Positions 54,401-62,961 of a stretch of DNA of 64,000 nucleotides are shown piece by piece (within the stretch, counting starts at the first letter, position 1; each line of letters starts with the position of its first letter). Made by a program: the position numbers and the translations under genes. Origin of the DNA: Prolixibacteraceae bacterium. GTDB lineage: Bacteria > Bacteroidota > Bacteroidia > Bacteroidales > Prolixibacteraceae. The stretch spans positions 1-64,000 of the forward strand of contig JAQUIJ010000012.1 in the NCBI GenBank assembly GCA_028683385.1, given 5' to 3'. The notes beneath the pieces are model-generated. The model saw only the letters and a list, made by a program, of their open reading frames with translations. It ran no database searches and had not been told where the DNA came from.

Positions 54401-54925
54401 GGTATAAGTTCCGTCCAAGTCAGTAAGGGTACCTGTAGTGGTGCCTTTTACAACAATGTTTACACCAGGAAGAGTTTCGTTGGTGGTTGCATCAGTGATT
54501 TTTCCGGAAACCTTGATTTGCTGTTGCATGGAAGTCGTCAACTCAGACGCCTCAACGGTTGGCTGAAGGATAATCTGACGATCCATTACAGTGTAACCGA
54601 CATTTGTTCCGTTAAACAAGCTACTAAGAATTTTGTCAACCTGCTGGTTAGATACATTAATATCAACCTTTCGTTCAACATCAACTAATTTGCTGTTGAA
54701 AAGAAAATAGAATTCACTTTTTTCCTCAATCACATTTAACACATCCTTAACCTTGGCATCGTTAAGTTTAAAGCTAAGTTTTGTGTTCTGTGAATAGGAA
54801 TTTGCAGCAATTCCCTGGAAAACGGTGAGTAATAGGAGATAAAAAGTTAGTCTCATAACTCTAAATGCTTTTGAGTTTAAGGCCAAATAGCCTCGAACTC
54901 TGTTTAAAAACAGATTTTTTTTCAT
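51464..54925 (-). CDS. SusC-like TonB-dependent receptor with STN domain
   Basis: The 1153-residue receptor has a long N-terminal segment before the signal core (RLTFYLLLLTVFQGIAANSY). An STN secretin/TonB domain follows (residues about 50-120, LSFKLNDAKVKDVLNVIEEK). A CarboxypepD_reg-like domain (ISGKITDATTNETLPGVNIV-type: GKITDATTNETLPGVNIVV), a plug (EVVVVGYGTQKRTNVVGAVA) and a barrel ending MKTFAIGANITF complete it. The STN domain is the part that contacts FecR-type anti-sigma factors, which matches the genes upstream. Confidence 0.95.
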   Translation of the reverse strand: MKKNLFLNRVRGYLALNSKAFRVMRLTFYLLLLTVFQGIAANSYSQNTKLSFKLNDAKVKDVLNVIEEKSEFYFLFNSKLVDVERKVDINVSNQQVDKILSSLFNGTNVGYTVMDRQIILQPTVEASELTTSMQQQIKVSGKITDATTNETLPGVNIVVKGTTTGTLTDLDGTYTINVPSRKTTLIFSFVGYNSQEVVVGDKTVLDIVLKATMTDLDEVVVVGYGTQKRTNVVGAVASVSGEKLLSIPSMNVSNAISGMIPGTTVMQTTGEPGQGTPRIQVRGRTTVNTNGNMDRLSNDASKAPQVLVVIDGVPGRSMDEIDPNDIESLSVLKDASAAIYGAQAANGVILIKTKSGREGKTRLSYQFYQGVMTPTLTPKVTNAADYATMLSEYQVAQGKARRYSDADIELFRNGKDPWEHPNTDWYGDLIKDWTSTSRHNVTLDGGAKGMNYYVSFGYKSDDAMYKASSTKYKQYNVRTKIEMPVTDWLKTGVELAGFLTDRLYPYKSADAIVGQSTRLVPTNWSFWPTSEGRYPGPDIEYGDNPVETSTFSAGVNDQKTYRLLSTFNATITVPFVKGLSLSGNYSYDITNYFNKRFYQPWTLYYPNWSQATRGADGFITSMPLTPTLRGLSSAENTERYERTINQTAMINANFNRKFGDHTIALFAGYEQYQSDWNYFQAYRKYYISSVIQTMDAGNAKDQNINGTATIYARKSFIGRASYDYKGKYLAEVVFRADGSLKFPTSDRWGYFPALLLGWRASEENFWKANLSFVDYFKLRASIGQMGNDPGNPFQYMDKYGIGTGMTFGTGGAIQTVVGPPTVANPFITWERQTSYNLGFESKFANSLFSLNAEFFYQRRDNILVTKDASVPNFTGLSLPQQNIGIVDNRGFELEGGYHKAVNKDLRIDATANFSFNHNKVVFMDEPARAVPWQQLTGKSYLAWLMYDAIGIYKDQAQVDATPHVTGAKAGDVIFRDVSGDGKIDGDDRILIEKVDAPETFYGATVNVAYKAFTLSVQIQGQGKFLKNSQYDNRRGEAGNYYQWQFDNRWTPTNTVTNIARAYNRDDLYWSPDVRMSTYWMENTAYCRLKNVVLNYVIPQKYYQRIGLSRASVYVTGNNLALLWSATRKWDPETNNPGVYPTMKTFAIGANITF

Positions 54926-54945
54926 ACTTTTGGTTTGATTTACAG

Positions 54946-54970
54946 TTAATAAATTGGCAATATTTATTAA
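54946..54970 (-). promoter_or_regulatory. Hairpin in the leader of the STN receptor gene
   Basis: TTAATAAAT and ATTTATTAA form a perfect 9-bp stem around TGGCAAT, 20 bases before the receptor start codon. A second, G/A-rich hairpin lies at about 54978-55005 (AGAAGAGATG with CATTTCTTCT). The role is unknown; leader structures that affect translation are possible. Confidence 0.4.
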
Positions 54971-55040
54971 TCAATTGGAGAAGAGATGGTTGCAACATTT
55001 CTTCTCTTTTTTTATTTCATAATCATTACTTTTTTAGGTT

Positions 55041-56075
55041 CTAAATCATTTTTTTATACAATTTCACTTTTGACTTTGCAAATGTCTGATCCTCTTGCTT
55101 ATTCCGTTCTGAAATCGTGTATCTGATCGGAGCTGAAATCGACAACATTTTCAATACCTGATCAAGACTTTCATCAACAAAGGTTGCAGTATAAATGTAA
55201 TCTTCAATTTCCTTATCCTCTATTTCAAATTCAACATTATACCAACGTTCAAGTTTTTCAACCACCTTGTTCATTTTATCATCTCTGAACATGAGTTTTC
55301 CACTTTTCCAGGCAACATATTTTTGCAAATCGGTTTTTATCTTGCTTACCTTTTGATCACTACTGCTAAAGGTTGCCAATTCTCCCGGAATCATCGAAAC
55401 ATTCACCGTAGCACTACTATTCGTAAGAGAAACTGCTCCTTCAACTAAAACTGTTTGTATCTGATTGTTTTCCGGATACGCATTACAATTGAAAGTTGTT
55501 CCGGAAACAATAATATTCATATTTTTTGCACTAACAATGAATGGCCATTTCTTATTCTTTTTTACTTCAAAATAGGCCTCGCCGCTAAGGCTTACCTTAC
55601 GGCTATTGTTTGCAAATAAAACAGGATATCTTATTGAACTTCCTGCATTTAACCATACCAGAGTTCCGTCGGGTAAGGTTAAACTTGAACGCATGCCAAG
55701 AGGAGTCTCAACTGTGTTATATACTGTTGAAAATTGATTATGGTTCGCTTTTTGCGAATAAAAATAATAGACTGACGCAACAACTACCGGAAGTAGCAAT
55801 ATCGCAGCAATCCGTTGAATCCATCCTAAAACATTAACTTTTTTCCTAATAAATAATTGATCGGATATTTTTTGGTAAGCTTTACGCTCATCGATTTTTT
55901 GTACTTTTTGATGAATCTCAAAAAGATTCCACAATCTTTTTTGTTCCGAATAAAGTCTCTCATTTTCAATCGACTGTCCAATCCAATCATCAAGAAACAA
56001 ATTTTCTTCATCAGAAATTGTTCCCAACAATCGATTCGTAATCAGTTGATTGATATCAAATTTTTCTTTCTCCAC
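55041..56075 (-). CDS. FecR-family anti-sigma factor
   Basis: The 344-residue protein has a cytoplasmic N-terminal part (residues 1-80), one membrane helix (about 82-108, IAAILLLPVVVASVYYFYSQ), and a periplasmic FecR domain (TVYNTVETPLGMRSSLTLPD-GTLVWLNAGSSIRYP, GEAYFEVKKNKKWPFIVSA). A C-terminal STN-interacting DUF4974-type region follows (MNKVVEKLERWYNVEFEIED). It would hold the ECF sigma factor inactive until the receptor signals. It lies between the sigma and receptor genes on one strand. Confidence 0.94.
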   Translation of the reverse strand: MEKEKFDINQLITNRLLGTISDEENLFLDDWIGQSIENERLYSEQKRLWNLFEIHQKVQKIDERKAYQKISDQLFIRKKVNVLGWIQRIAAILLLPVVVASVYYFYSQKANHNQFSTVYNTVETPLGMRSSLTLPDGTLVWLNAGSSIRYPVLFANNSRKVSLSGEAYFEVKKNKKWPFIVSAKNMNIIVSGTTFNCNAYPENNQIQTVLVEGAVSLTNSSATVNVSMIPGELATFSSSDQKVSKIKTDLQKYVAWKSGKLMFRDDKMNKVVEKLERWYNVEFEIEDKEIEDYIYTATFVDESLDQVLKMLSISAPIRYTISERNKQEDQTFAKSKVKLYKKMI

Positions 56076-56139
56076 CTGAAAATTAATTATACAGATTGTG
56101 ACTATTAGACGGATAGAAACACTAACACACGTATCCTCA

Positions 56140-56718
56140 TCAGTAAAAAAAATAAAGAATTAAAAGAGATAAGTAATCAACAAGTTTAAGTCGAAGTATT
56201 TTAAGTGCTTTACTGATCTGTTTTTCAACTGTACGCTTTGAAATATCCATTTTTTCGGCAATTTCAGCCACTTTGAGGTTTTCGTATCGACTCATCCAGA
56301 ATATTTCACGGCAACGTGGAGCAAGATCTTCAACTGCATGCTGAATCAATTCAGCAAGTTCATTTTTTGTCCAAAGGTCTTCTTCCATAACCAGATGTTC
56401 GGCTTCAGGAATTCGGTTATTGAATCGTTGTTTTACTTGCAGACTTCGGAGGTGATCAATACAACGGTTTTTTACACACTGTATGAAATAGGAACGGAGA
56501 GAACGAATTTCAATTGTTTCGCGCGTCTCCCATAATTTCAGGAAAACCGACTGAACGATGTCTTCCGAGATCACCGTATCTTTTATAATCTGATCCGCAT
56601 AAATTACCAAGCCCGAATAATAGTAATTGAATACCAATTCGAAGACTCCCTGATTGGAGTTTTTAATACTCTCAGCAAGGCTGTGATCTGAAATAAGTTT
56701 AGTTTCGTTAACCCCCAT
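56140..56718 (-). CDS. ECF RNA polymerase sigma factor (FecI/RpoE-like)
   Basis: The 192-residue protein has sigma region 2 (VFELVFNYYYSGLVIYADQI, EDIVQSVFLKLWE) and region 4 (LAPRCREIFWMSRYENLKVA-EIAEKMDISKRTVEKQISKAL). This is the Bacteroidota PUL-type ECF sigma factor. It directs transcription of the receptor operon when freed from FecR. It lies 64 bases upstream of the FecR gene. A short palindrome, ACATTTT-C-AAAATGT at 56761-56775, precedes it. Confidence 0.95.
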   Translation of the reverse strand: MGVNETKLISDHSLAESIKNSNQGVFELVFNYYYSGLVIYADQIIKDTVISEDIVQSVFLKLWETRETIEIRSLRSYFIQCVKNRCIDHLRSLQVKQRFNNRIPEAEHLVMEEDLWTKNELAELIQHAVEDLAPRCREIFWMSRYENLKVAEIAEKMDISKRTVEKQISKALKILRLKLVDYLSLLILYFFY

Positions 56719-56907
56719 TTATGAGAAAGGATTAATTCTGCTTGTTAGTTAGATAATAATACATTTTCAAAATGTGAATATACCAAATTTTATACTTTGA
56801 CCTTCAGTTAAGTGTACATAGTACAATTATTTTTCCCTCATACTATTACTTCAACCTGATTCTCAATGCAAATACTTGAACCATCAATAAACAATTTTCC
56901 CATGGAT

Positions 56908-58401
56908 CTACAACTTTGAACTGAATTTAACTTTGATTGGTTTCTTGCTGAGTTCTTCTGAAATCATTCGTGGGTCGAGATTAACTTTTGACTTTACAAG
57001 TTCCGGAATATTGAAAGATTTTAAGAACCGATCGTAAAATAAAGGATCTGCCTGAGGTAATATAAATGCTTTAGAAAAAGTCCCTTTATCATCCATATGC
57101 GAAAAATAGGGACTTGTATGCAACCCGTCTAAACGACGGCTGCTAAAAACAAGCCACCGGTTATTTGATGACCAGGTGTGGTAACTTTCAGTTTGATCAC
57201 TATTGATTTCAGGTTTCCAGATTTCTTTGGTTTCCAGATTCAACAAATATAGATCGCTCTCCGGATGCCAGATACTAAAGTTTCCATAATCAGACAGGCA
57301 AAACATCGCAAATTTTCCATCAGGTGAAATGCGTGGAAATGAAACACTCTTTCCGGTCATTGCCGCTCTATAGACGGTATCAACCGCACCAAAGCTGTTT
57401 TTCTCCGGATCGAATGAAATCCGAAGCAGATCATACCTTATATTCTTGTATTCTTTAGGTGAAAGAGATTTTGCGCTACAATAATAAAGCGACTTTCCAT
57501 CAGGTGACCAGGTTGGAAATGTTTCCAGGCTGCCTTTTGATGAAATTTCTGGGGCAGTAAAAATACTATGTTCCTTAAGGTTGTAAACTATAACATCGGA
57601 CAAAGTATCCAAAACTTCAATTTTCTTATCCGGAATGGCATGAAACGTCTGAACAATCCGGTTAGTCGAAAAAGCGACATGTTTGCCGTCAGGATGCCAC
57701 GATGGATATACTCCCGGCCCCAATGTACTATCGGTCTTTGTATCCAATTTTTCAATTAAACCATCCTTATATAAATATGTACCAGAATTCTCTGCCCGCA
57801 TGTGAAAAAGCATCGTGTTACTATTGTTCATGCAAAACGAGTGACAGTTCATGCAATTACCACCACTCATCGAATTCTCCATAATCGGGGTTTCGTCGAA
57901 GTTGTTTAGGCACCGCTGGTATATTCCCATTTTATTCCATGTTTCGAACCCGGGATCAATTAAGCGATATACCAGATAATTATCTATTGTATCGGCTGAT
58001 ATTTTATTGGTTATAGCATTATATTTAATCCAGCTATCCGATTTTTTCAAACAAATATCAATGCTAAATTCCTGTCCATTTGCTTCTTTAAGCAGATTTT
58101 TCCAATCACCGGCAGGAACAGAGATTATCCCATCGTTTGAACTAACACGAAATATTTCCTTTCCACTAAAACTGTAAACGGCAACATATTTATCGGCAGG
58201 CTCTTTAACGATAAAATTCAATGGGGCAATATTACACGGAATGGTAATTCCTGAATAATCTGGGTAAATGATGACATTTTGATCAATCTTTTTCGCCCTG
58301 GAAATGTCGTCGGTACATGAACCCCAAAAAAGCGAAACCATCAAAATTGAAAGGATGTGTTGAAATGAATTGCAACGATTTTTATAATGAATATGATTCA
58401 T
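56908..58401 (-). CDS. Beta-propeller (PD40/TolB-like) lipoprotein with heme-c motif
   Basis: The protein has 498 residues from ATG 58401. The longer frame to 58446 would overlap the upstream gene; the chosen start leaves two bases between them. A lipoprotein signal ends LFWGSC. A beta-rich region follows, then a CxxCH motif, CMNCH at residues 183-187, typical of covalent heme c. After it come repeated PD40 blades (PSWHPDGKHVAFSTNR, FPTWSPDGKSLYYCSA, FPRISPDGKFAMFC, HTWSSNNRWLVFSS). Similar proteins are often labelled cytochrome c biosynthesis proteins. Function unknown. Confidence 0.85.
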   Translation of the reverse strand: MNHIHYKNRCNSFQHILSILMVSLFWGSCTDDISRAKKIDQNVIIYPDYSGITIPCNIAPLNFIVKEPADKYVAVYSFSGKEIFRVSSNDGIISVPAGDWKNLLKEANGQEFSIDICLKKSDSWIKYNAITNKISADTIDNYLVYRLIDPGFETWNKMGIYQRCLNNFDETPIMENSMSGGNCMNCHSFCMNNSNTMLFHMRAENSGTYLYKDGLIEKLDTKTDSTLGPGVYPSWHPDGKHVAFSTNRIVQTFHAIPDKKIEVLDTLSDVIVYNLKEHSIFTAPEISSKGSLETFPTWSPDGKSLYYCSAKSLSPKEYKNIRYDLLRISFDPEKNSFGAVDTVYRAAMTGKSVSFPRISPDGKFAMFCLSDYGNFSIWHPESDLYLLNLETKEIWKPEINSDQTESYHTWSSNNRWLVFSSRRLDGLHTSPYFSHMDDKGTFSKAFILPQADPLFYDRFLKSFNIPELVKSKVNLDPRMISEELSKKPIKVKFSSKL

Positions 58402-58403
58402 AG

Positions 58404-60188
58404 CTAGTTTTGAGTTTGTCCGGCAAAATGTAAATAGTACCAACACGTGTTGCCAAATTGTTTATATAACTCCTTGGCAGCTCTGTCGCGATCACCACCA
58501 CATCTTGAAATTTGTGCGATGTATTCGTTTTTCCGTTGAATGGTGGCTTGTCGTATTGAAAATCCTTCAGGAACAAGATCCCTTTTGAAATAAGTCATAC
58601 AGAAAAGAAGGGCTTCTTCGTAATTAACCGGGATTTCGCGGTATCCCAGTTCCTTTAAACGGTAGATATTGGCTGCAAAACTGGTAATGTCCTTGTTCAG
58701 TAGAAAAACAGCCATTAAATATTCGAAAGCCATTTTGTTCTCTGGATGTTCCTTTAGCAATAAAGGCAATCCAAGATCATAACTAATAAAATCGTTCTTT
58801 GCCAAGAATTTCATTTTTTCAGCCAGTTCTTTGTTTTGACTAATCTTTGCCGGATCCAGAACATACGTTCTATACTTTGTTGCCCAATCTTTGTAAAAAA
58901 GAGTTTGATCCAAAACATTCAGGTATTTTGATGCAACTTCATATTGCCCATTAATTAAGCTTGTTTGAACTAACCGCTTTAACGAACGTGGATTTAAACC
59001 TTTTGCCACCATTGATTCGAAAGCCCACCGATATGCTTCATTTACATAATTTAGATGATAAAATATCTCCCCTCCAAAAAATGGAGTTACTTCATCACGC
59101 GTCCATTCCAATCGCAAACCATCAATTCCACGTTGCGGAAAATCGAACATTCGGGTACTGAACTGTCCGGTTTTATATAAAGCCAAATTTGTATAATACA
59201 TTACCAACTGGTTGGTTCCCTGATATTTTTTTGAAAGGCTAATTACTTTATTCCAGTCTTCTGCTTGTACATAGTGATCCATACCCAGGAATATTTCAAT
59301 CTTAGGATCATATGCCTTTGTTTTAACAACAAAGATCCCTGCAATAATAATTGCACTTCCAGCCAGAATTGATGCATAATTCCATGGAATAATCAACGCT
59401 TCCTTTTTCCTGATTTGCCTATATCCTGAAAGAACTAAAACAACTACCGGAAAATAAAGCAATAAAGCTGCAAATAAAGGCATTCGCGAAACACCCCAAA
59501 AGGGCAACGGATAGAACCATGCATCCGCAAAAGGAATCAGGTAATAAAACTTCCAGCCTAGATAAGGAATCCCTATGGAAAGTAGTACAATCGCTAAAAT
59601 TACAATCCATTTTTTCTTTGAATTAAAATAAAACAACTCAAAGAGTACTATTAATACCGATGCAAACAATGCAAAACTGCCAGAAAGAACATACAGTAAG
59701 AGCCATGCAACACTACCAATAATATACCGGTACAAATTGATCGTTAGTCTTAAATACAAATAAGAAAACGAAAGAGCTAAAATAACTCCAACAATCAACC
59801 CAATTTTAAAAAGATGGTTGCTCTGAAAACCTGCAATAAATAGAACTGGAATAAAGCTTAGTACGAGTGCATTTATTCCTAGCTTTTCAAAAATAAAATG
59901 CGTTAAAAAATAGGTAGCAACAGCCAACAAAGTAACAATACCTGCCGCCAGATATGGATTGACGAAAAACTGACTTAAGAATTCACCCAGGTAAAAAACA
60001 AGCTCACCTGGTTTTTCCAGAAAAGGTCGAAAGTAGTCGCCCGAAAACCTGAAAAGTTGGGTTTGCTCCACATAAAACAGGTGAAATTTGTTGAACGAGA
60101 AGAAATAGAAATAAAAAGCTAAAAATAAGATGCATAAAAAAATCCACCTTAAGCGATCTGCAATTTTTTCGGTCAAAAAGCGAGGCAT
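58404..60188 (-). CDS. DUF6057-like multi-spanning membrane protein
   Basis: The 594-residue protein has about eight to ten hydrophobic helices in residues 15-305. A soluble C-terminal half of helical repeats follows, with TPR-like spacing (WNKVISLSKKYQGTNQLVMY, NGQYEVASKYLNVLDQTLFY). Genes of this kind are commonly followed by a PD40 lipoprotein, as here, and they appear to form a two-gene unit (two bases apart). The family label is by layout and context. No enzymatic motif is evident. Confidence 0.78.
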   Translation of the reverse strand: MPRFLTEKIADRLRWIFLCILFLAFYFYFFSFNKFHLFYVEQTQLFRFSGDYFRPFLEKPGELVFYLGEFLSQFFVNPYLAAGIVTLLAVATYFLTHFIFEKLGINALVLSFIPVLFIAGFQSNHLFKIGLIVGVILALSFSYLYLRLTINLYRYIIGSVAWLLLYVLSGSFALFASVLIVLFELFYFNSKKKWIVILAIVLLSIGIPYLGWKFYYLIPFADAWFYPLPFWGVSRMPLFAALLLYFPVVVLVLSGYRQIRKKEALIIPWNYASILAGSAIIIAGIFVVKTKAYDPKIEIFLGMDHYVQAEDWNKVISLSKKYQGTNQLVMYYTNLALYKTGQFSTRMFDFPQRGIDGLRLEWTRDEVTPFFGGEIFYHLNYVNEAYRWAFESMVAKGLNPRSLKRLVQTSLINGQYEVASKYLNVLDQTLFYKDWATKYRTYVLDPAKISQNKELAEKMKFLAKNDFISYDLGLPLLLKEHPENKMAFEYLMAVFLLNKDITSFAANIYRLKELGYREIPVNYEEALLFCMTYFKRDLVPEGFSIRQATIQRKNEYIAQISRCGGDRDRAAKELYKQFGNTCWYYLHFAGQTQN

Positions 60189-60342
60189 TCCGTTAGTTAG
60201 AAGTTAGTTAGATATTTTGAATTTGATTCATTTTCAGTCCATGTAAATGTAAATGATTCTTTTAATCAATTTACATCCAACAAAAAGATTCTTTATAAAG
60301 TACAAAAAAACGATCCAAATTCTATCGTTATAAATCAAGGAA

Positions 60343-61704
60343 CTACCTGACTACGATCGTCTTGATATTCACGAATTCGCGGATACCAATCATCGATAAT
60401 TCGCGGCCATAACCGCTTTCTTTTACTCCACCAAACGGTAACCGGGGATCGGATTTTACAAAGTCGTTTACAAATACACAACCTGCTTCCAGACCTTTTT
60501 CGGCCAACGATTTGCCTTTTCCAACATCCGAAGTGAAAATACCAGCACCCAAACCAAAGACGGTATCATTTGCAATCCGAATGGCTTCTTCTTCGGTTTT
60601 AAACCTGAACAAAACCGCGACAGGACCAAACAATTCCTCGTGATAAGCTGGCATTCCAGGAACTACATTTTCCAAAACAGTTGGCGGATAAAATGGTGTA
60701 TTCTCTTCAGGAATGAAACCGCCAAGCAAAATCGAAGCTCCCATCTCCCGGCTCTTTTCAACCTGCTGATGAAGTTCGTCGCGCAAATCGATGCGTGCCA
60801 ATGGTCCAATTGCCGTTTGCGGATCAAGCGGATCTCCAAATTTAGCCTCGCTCATTAACCGCACAAATTCAGCTTTGAACTGATCGTAAACCGTGTCAGC
60901 GATGATAAACCGTTTGGCGCCGATGCAGCTTTGACCGGCATTCAGCAGGCGACTTGTTACACACAAACTGGCCGCAGTTTCAATATCAGCATCTTCCATA
61001 ATCAGGTATGGGTCACTCCCACCCAATTCGAGTACCGATTTTTTCAGAGCATAACCAGCAGTGGAAGCCACAGAACGGCCTGCCAGTGTGCTTCCTGTAA
61101 GTGTTACTGCCTTAATCAACGGATTTTCGACGACCGCCTTTACCTCTTTGGAGCCAATCAGCAACGTGCGGAAAACATTCGCCGGAAAACCGGCCTCGCT
61201 AATCAATTGCTCGATGGCCAATGCGCAGCCGGAAACGTTCGAAGCGTGTTTCAGAACACCCGTATTGCCTGCCATCAGCGCCGGAGCCAAAAAACGGAAC
61301 ACCTGCCAAAACGGGAAATTCCAAGGCATCACAGCCAGAACGGTTCCGATGGGCTGATACGAAATATACGACTCAGCGGCTTCCGTTTTTATAGGTTCAT
61401 TTTTCAGAAACGACTCTGCATTTTCGGCATAATAGCCACAAACGGAAGCGCATTTTTCGATCTCACCAAAGGCTTCGAGTTTCACTTTTCCCATTTCGGC
61501 CGTAATAATTCCGGCTAATTCTTCCTTCTTCACGAGTAATCTGGCCTGAAGGTTTTTCATAAAAATGGCGCGCTGCTCAAAGCTTTTCAGTTTCCAAGAA
61601 TGAAATGCCTGATCTACTTTAAGAATGATTTTCTCAACTTCAGAAGAAGAATATTCTTTGTAGTCACAAATGACTTTTCCGGTAAATGGATTGATGGATT
61701 TCAT
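60343..61704 (-). CDS. NAD(P)-dependent succinate-semialdehyde dehydrogenase family
   Basis: The 453-residue aldehyde dehydrogenase has the catalytic Asn in MPWNFPFWQ, Glu226 in LELGGSDP and nucleophile Cys260 in NAGQSCIGAKRF. Other motifs are VTLTGSTLAGRSVAS, ELFGPVAVLFRF and PFGGVKESGYGRE. The closest functional type is the short succinate-semialdehyde dehydrogenase (GabD/Sad-like). No GABA or other partner gene is adjacent. Substrate should be taken as provisional. Confidence 0.92.
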   Translation of the reverse strand: MKSINPFTGKVICDYKEYSSSEVEKIILKVDQAFHSWKLKSFEQRAIFMKNLQARLLVKKEELAGIITAEMGKVKLEAFGEIEKCASVCGYYAENAESFLKNEPIKTEAAESYISYQPIGTVLAVMPWNFPFWQVFRFLAPALMAGNTGVLKHASNVSGCALAIEQLISEAGFPANVFRTLLIGSKEVKAVVENPLIKAVTLTGSTLAGRSVASTAGYALKKSVLELGGSDPYLIMEDADIETAASLCVTSRLLNAGQSCIGAKRFIIADTVYDQFKAEFVRLMSEAKFGDPLDPQTAIGPLARIDLRDELHQQVEKSREMGASILLGGFIPEENTPFYPPTVLENVVPGMPAYHEELFGPVAVLFRFKTEEEAIRIANDTVFGLGAGIFTSDVGKGKSLAEKGLEAGCVFVNDFVKSDPRLPFGGVKESGYGRELSMIGIREFVNIKTIVVR

Positions 61705-61751
61705 GGTGTGAAGGTTTGATCAAGGATTCCTGTGTTAACAGATACAATAAA

Positions 61752-62066
61752 TTAAATTCGACTTGTCTTCTCTTCCCATATTTTGGGATTTCGGTCAGTG
61801 CTGATAACTGCCAGAACTTCAACAGTAGAAATCTTTTGATTGAAATAAAAATGAACCATATATGGAAATTTCTTGACCAGAACACAGCGAATTTCCTTAT
61901 AACGAACGGTAAATATAAGAGGGGTTTCAGCAAGATCGTTTATTTGTTTTATGACTGTATCCTTAAATATTTTTCCAAGGCCTGCTCTCTTTGAATCGTA
62001 CCAAACGGTTATATCACGAATGTCAGATAGAGCCTCGGCAGCAATCTTTATTCTATACTTTTTCAT
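61752..62066 (-). CDS. RelE/ParE-type toxin
   Basis: The 104-residue protein has the RelE/ParE fold pattern: YRIKIAAEALSDIRDITVWY, KRAGLGKIFKDTVIKQI, RYKEIRCVLVKKFPYMVHFY and VEVLAVISTDRNPKIW. ParE members poison gyrase and RelE members cleave mRNA at the ribosome; the sequence alone does not decide between them. It starts five bases after the antitoxin gene. Confidence 0.9.
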   Translation of the reverse strand: MKKYRIKIAAEALSDIRDITVWYDSKRAGLGKIFKDTVIKQINDLAETPLIFTVRYKEIRCVLVKKFPYMVHFYFNQKISTVEVLAVISTDRNPKIWEEKTSRI

Positions 62067-62071
62067 TGGGT

Positions 62072-62299
62072 TTATAACGTTTTCCTGACCTCATCCCAAT
62101 CCAAAAGCATGTCAGGATTCGCTCTTGTTTTTTCAAATCGCTCCATAACTAGATTTTGGTGAGTCTCCGGAATATCATAAATTTTCTGCTCTTTTTTTTG
62201 GGCATAATCAAGCATACTCTTAAGAGCACCAAGCAAGTCAGCATCGTAAATCTTTTTAACTTGCTCAATAATCATTGATTTTTCTGCTTCTATGTTCAT
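62072..62299 (-). CDS. Antitoxin partner of the RelE/ParE toxin
   Basis: The 75-residue acidic, mostly helical protein (MIIEQVKKIYDADLLGALKS) ends with the tail RANPDMLLDWDEVRKTL, a form seen in antitoxins that wrap around a RelE/ParE toxin. It precedes the toxin by five bases. I see no separate DNA-binding motif, so autoregulation is uncertain. Confidence 0.83.
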   Translation of the reverse strand: MNIEAEKSMIIEQVKKIYDADLLGALKSMLDYAQKKEQKIYDIPETHQNLVMERFEKTRANPDMLLDWDEVRKTL

Positions 62300-62508
62300 A
62301 ACAAATAAGTTAGCCGGTTAAATATAACTTACTCAAAGGTACAAAAGAAAACGAACACAAAGCAACCTGAAAATTAAATCGCCCACTCTCCCACCCTGCT
62401 GACATACTGTTGTCACTCGCCCGTGTTTCCTTTGCTTCCATGAAAACAATTAAACATTTTTCAGCACAATTTTTAATCGTAATTTTATTCACTTAAAACA
62501 CCATTGCT

Positions 62509-62961
62509 ATGGAAAAGAAAACCGTTCAAAAAACGACTGTACTTTGCATCAGCCTCAACACCACGTTGAAAACAATGATGGCCGACACCGGAAATCTACC
62601 TAATGAACTAGTCGAAAAAGCTCTGGAACTTCAACTCGAAATTTCGGGTCCACAAATCTGGGTTTACGATGCAACCGACGGAAGCCCGGCAACACCCTTC
62701 GAATTAACCATTGCCCTTCCGGTAAACAAACCGAATGGGGACCCCGGAAAATTCAGGTTCGCCGAATTTCCTGAATTTAACTGCATCAGCGAAATTCACA
62801 AAGGACCGTGGGCAAATCTGGGCGAAACTTACCAGAAACTGATGCCTTCTGTTTTGCAACCAGGCCAATCCTGCAGGGTTATTTGCCGTGAAGTTTATCA
62901 TATCTGCGATTTTGAAAATCAGGAAAACTGTGTAACCGAAATTCAAGTTGAAGTTCAATGA
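62509..62961 (+). CDS. GyrI-like small-molecule-binding domain protein
   Basis: The 150-residue single-domain protein has the SHS2/GyrI pattern: VLCISLNTTLKTMM at the N-terminus, WVYDATDGSPATPFELTIAL, and FPEFNCISEIHKGPWANLGE-TYQKLM. It has no DNA-binding domain. Such stand-alone GyrI-like proteins may bind or modify small hydrophobic compounds. Its stop overlaps the start of the next gene (ATGA at 62958-62961), so the two are translationally coupled. Confidence 0.82.
   Translation: MEKKTVQKTTVLCISLNTTLKTMMADTGNLPNELVEKALELQLEISGPQIWVYDATDGSPATPFELTIALPVNKPNGDPGKFRFAEFPEFNCISEIHKGPWANLGETYQKLMPSVLQPGQSCRVICREVYHICDFENQENCVTEIQVEVQ

Noticed and set aside
56761-56775. Palindrome before the ECF sigma gene as a regulator site
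   Set aside because: ACATTTT-C-AAAATGT is A/T-rich and common by chance; no second copy was found in the window.
62310-62492. 60-codon frame upstream of the toxin-antitoxin pair
   Set aside because: It lies in the promoter gap of the divergent genes, with no motif or codon signal.
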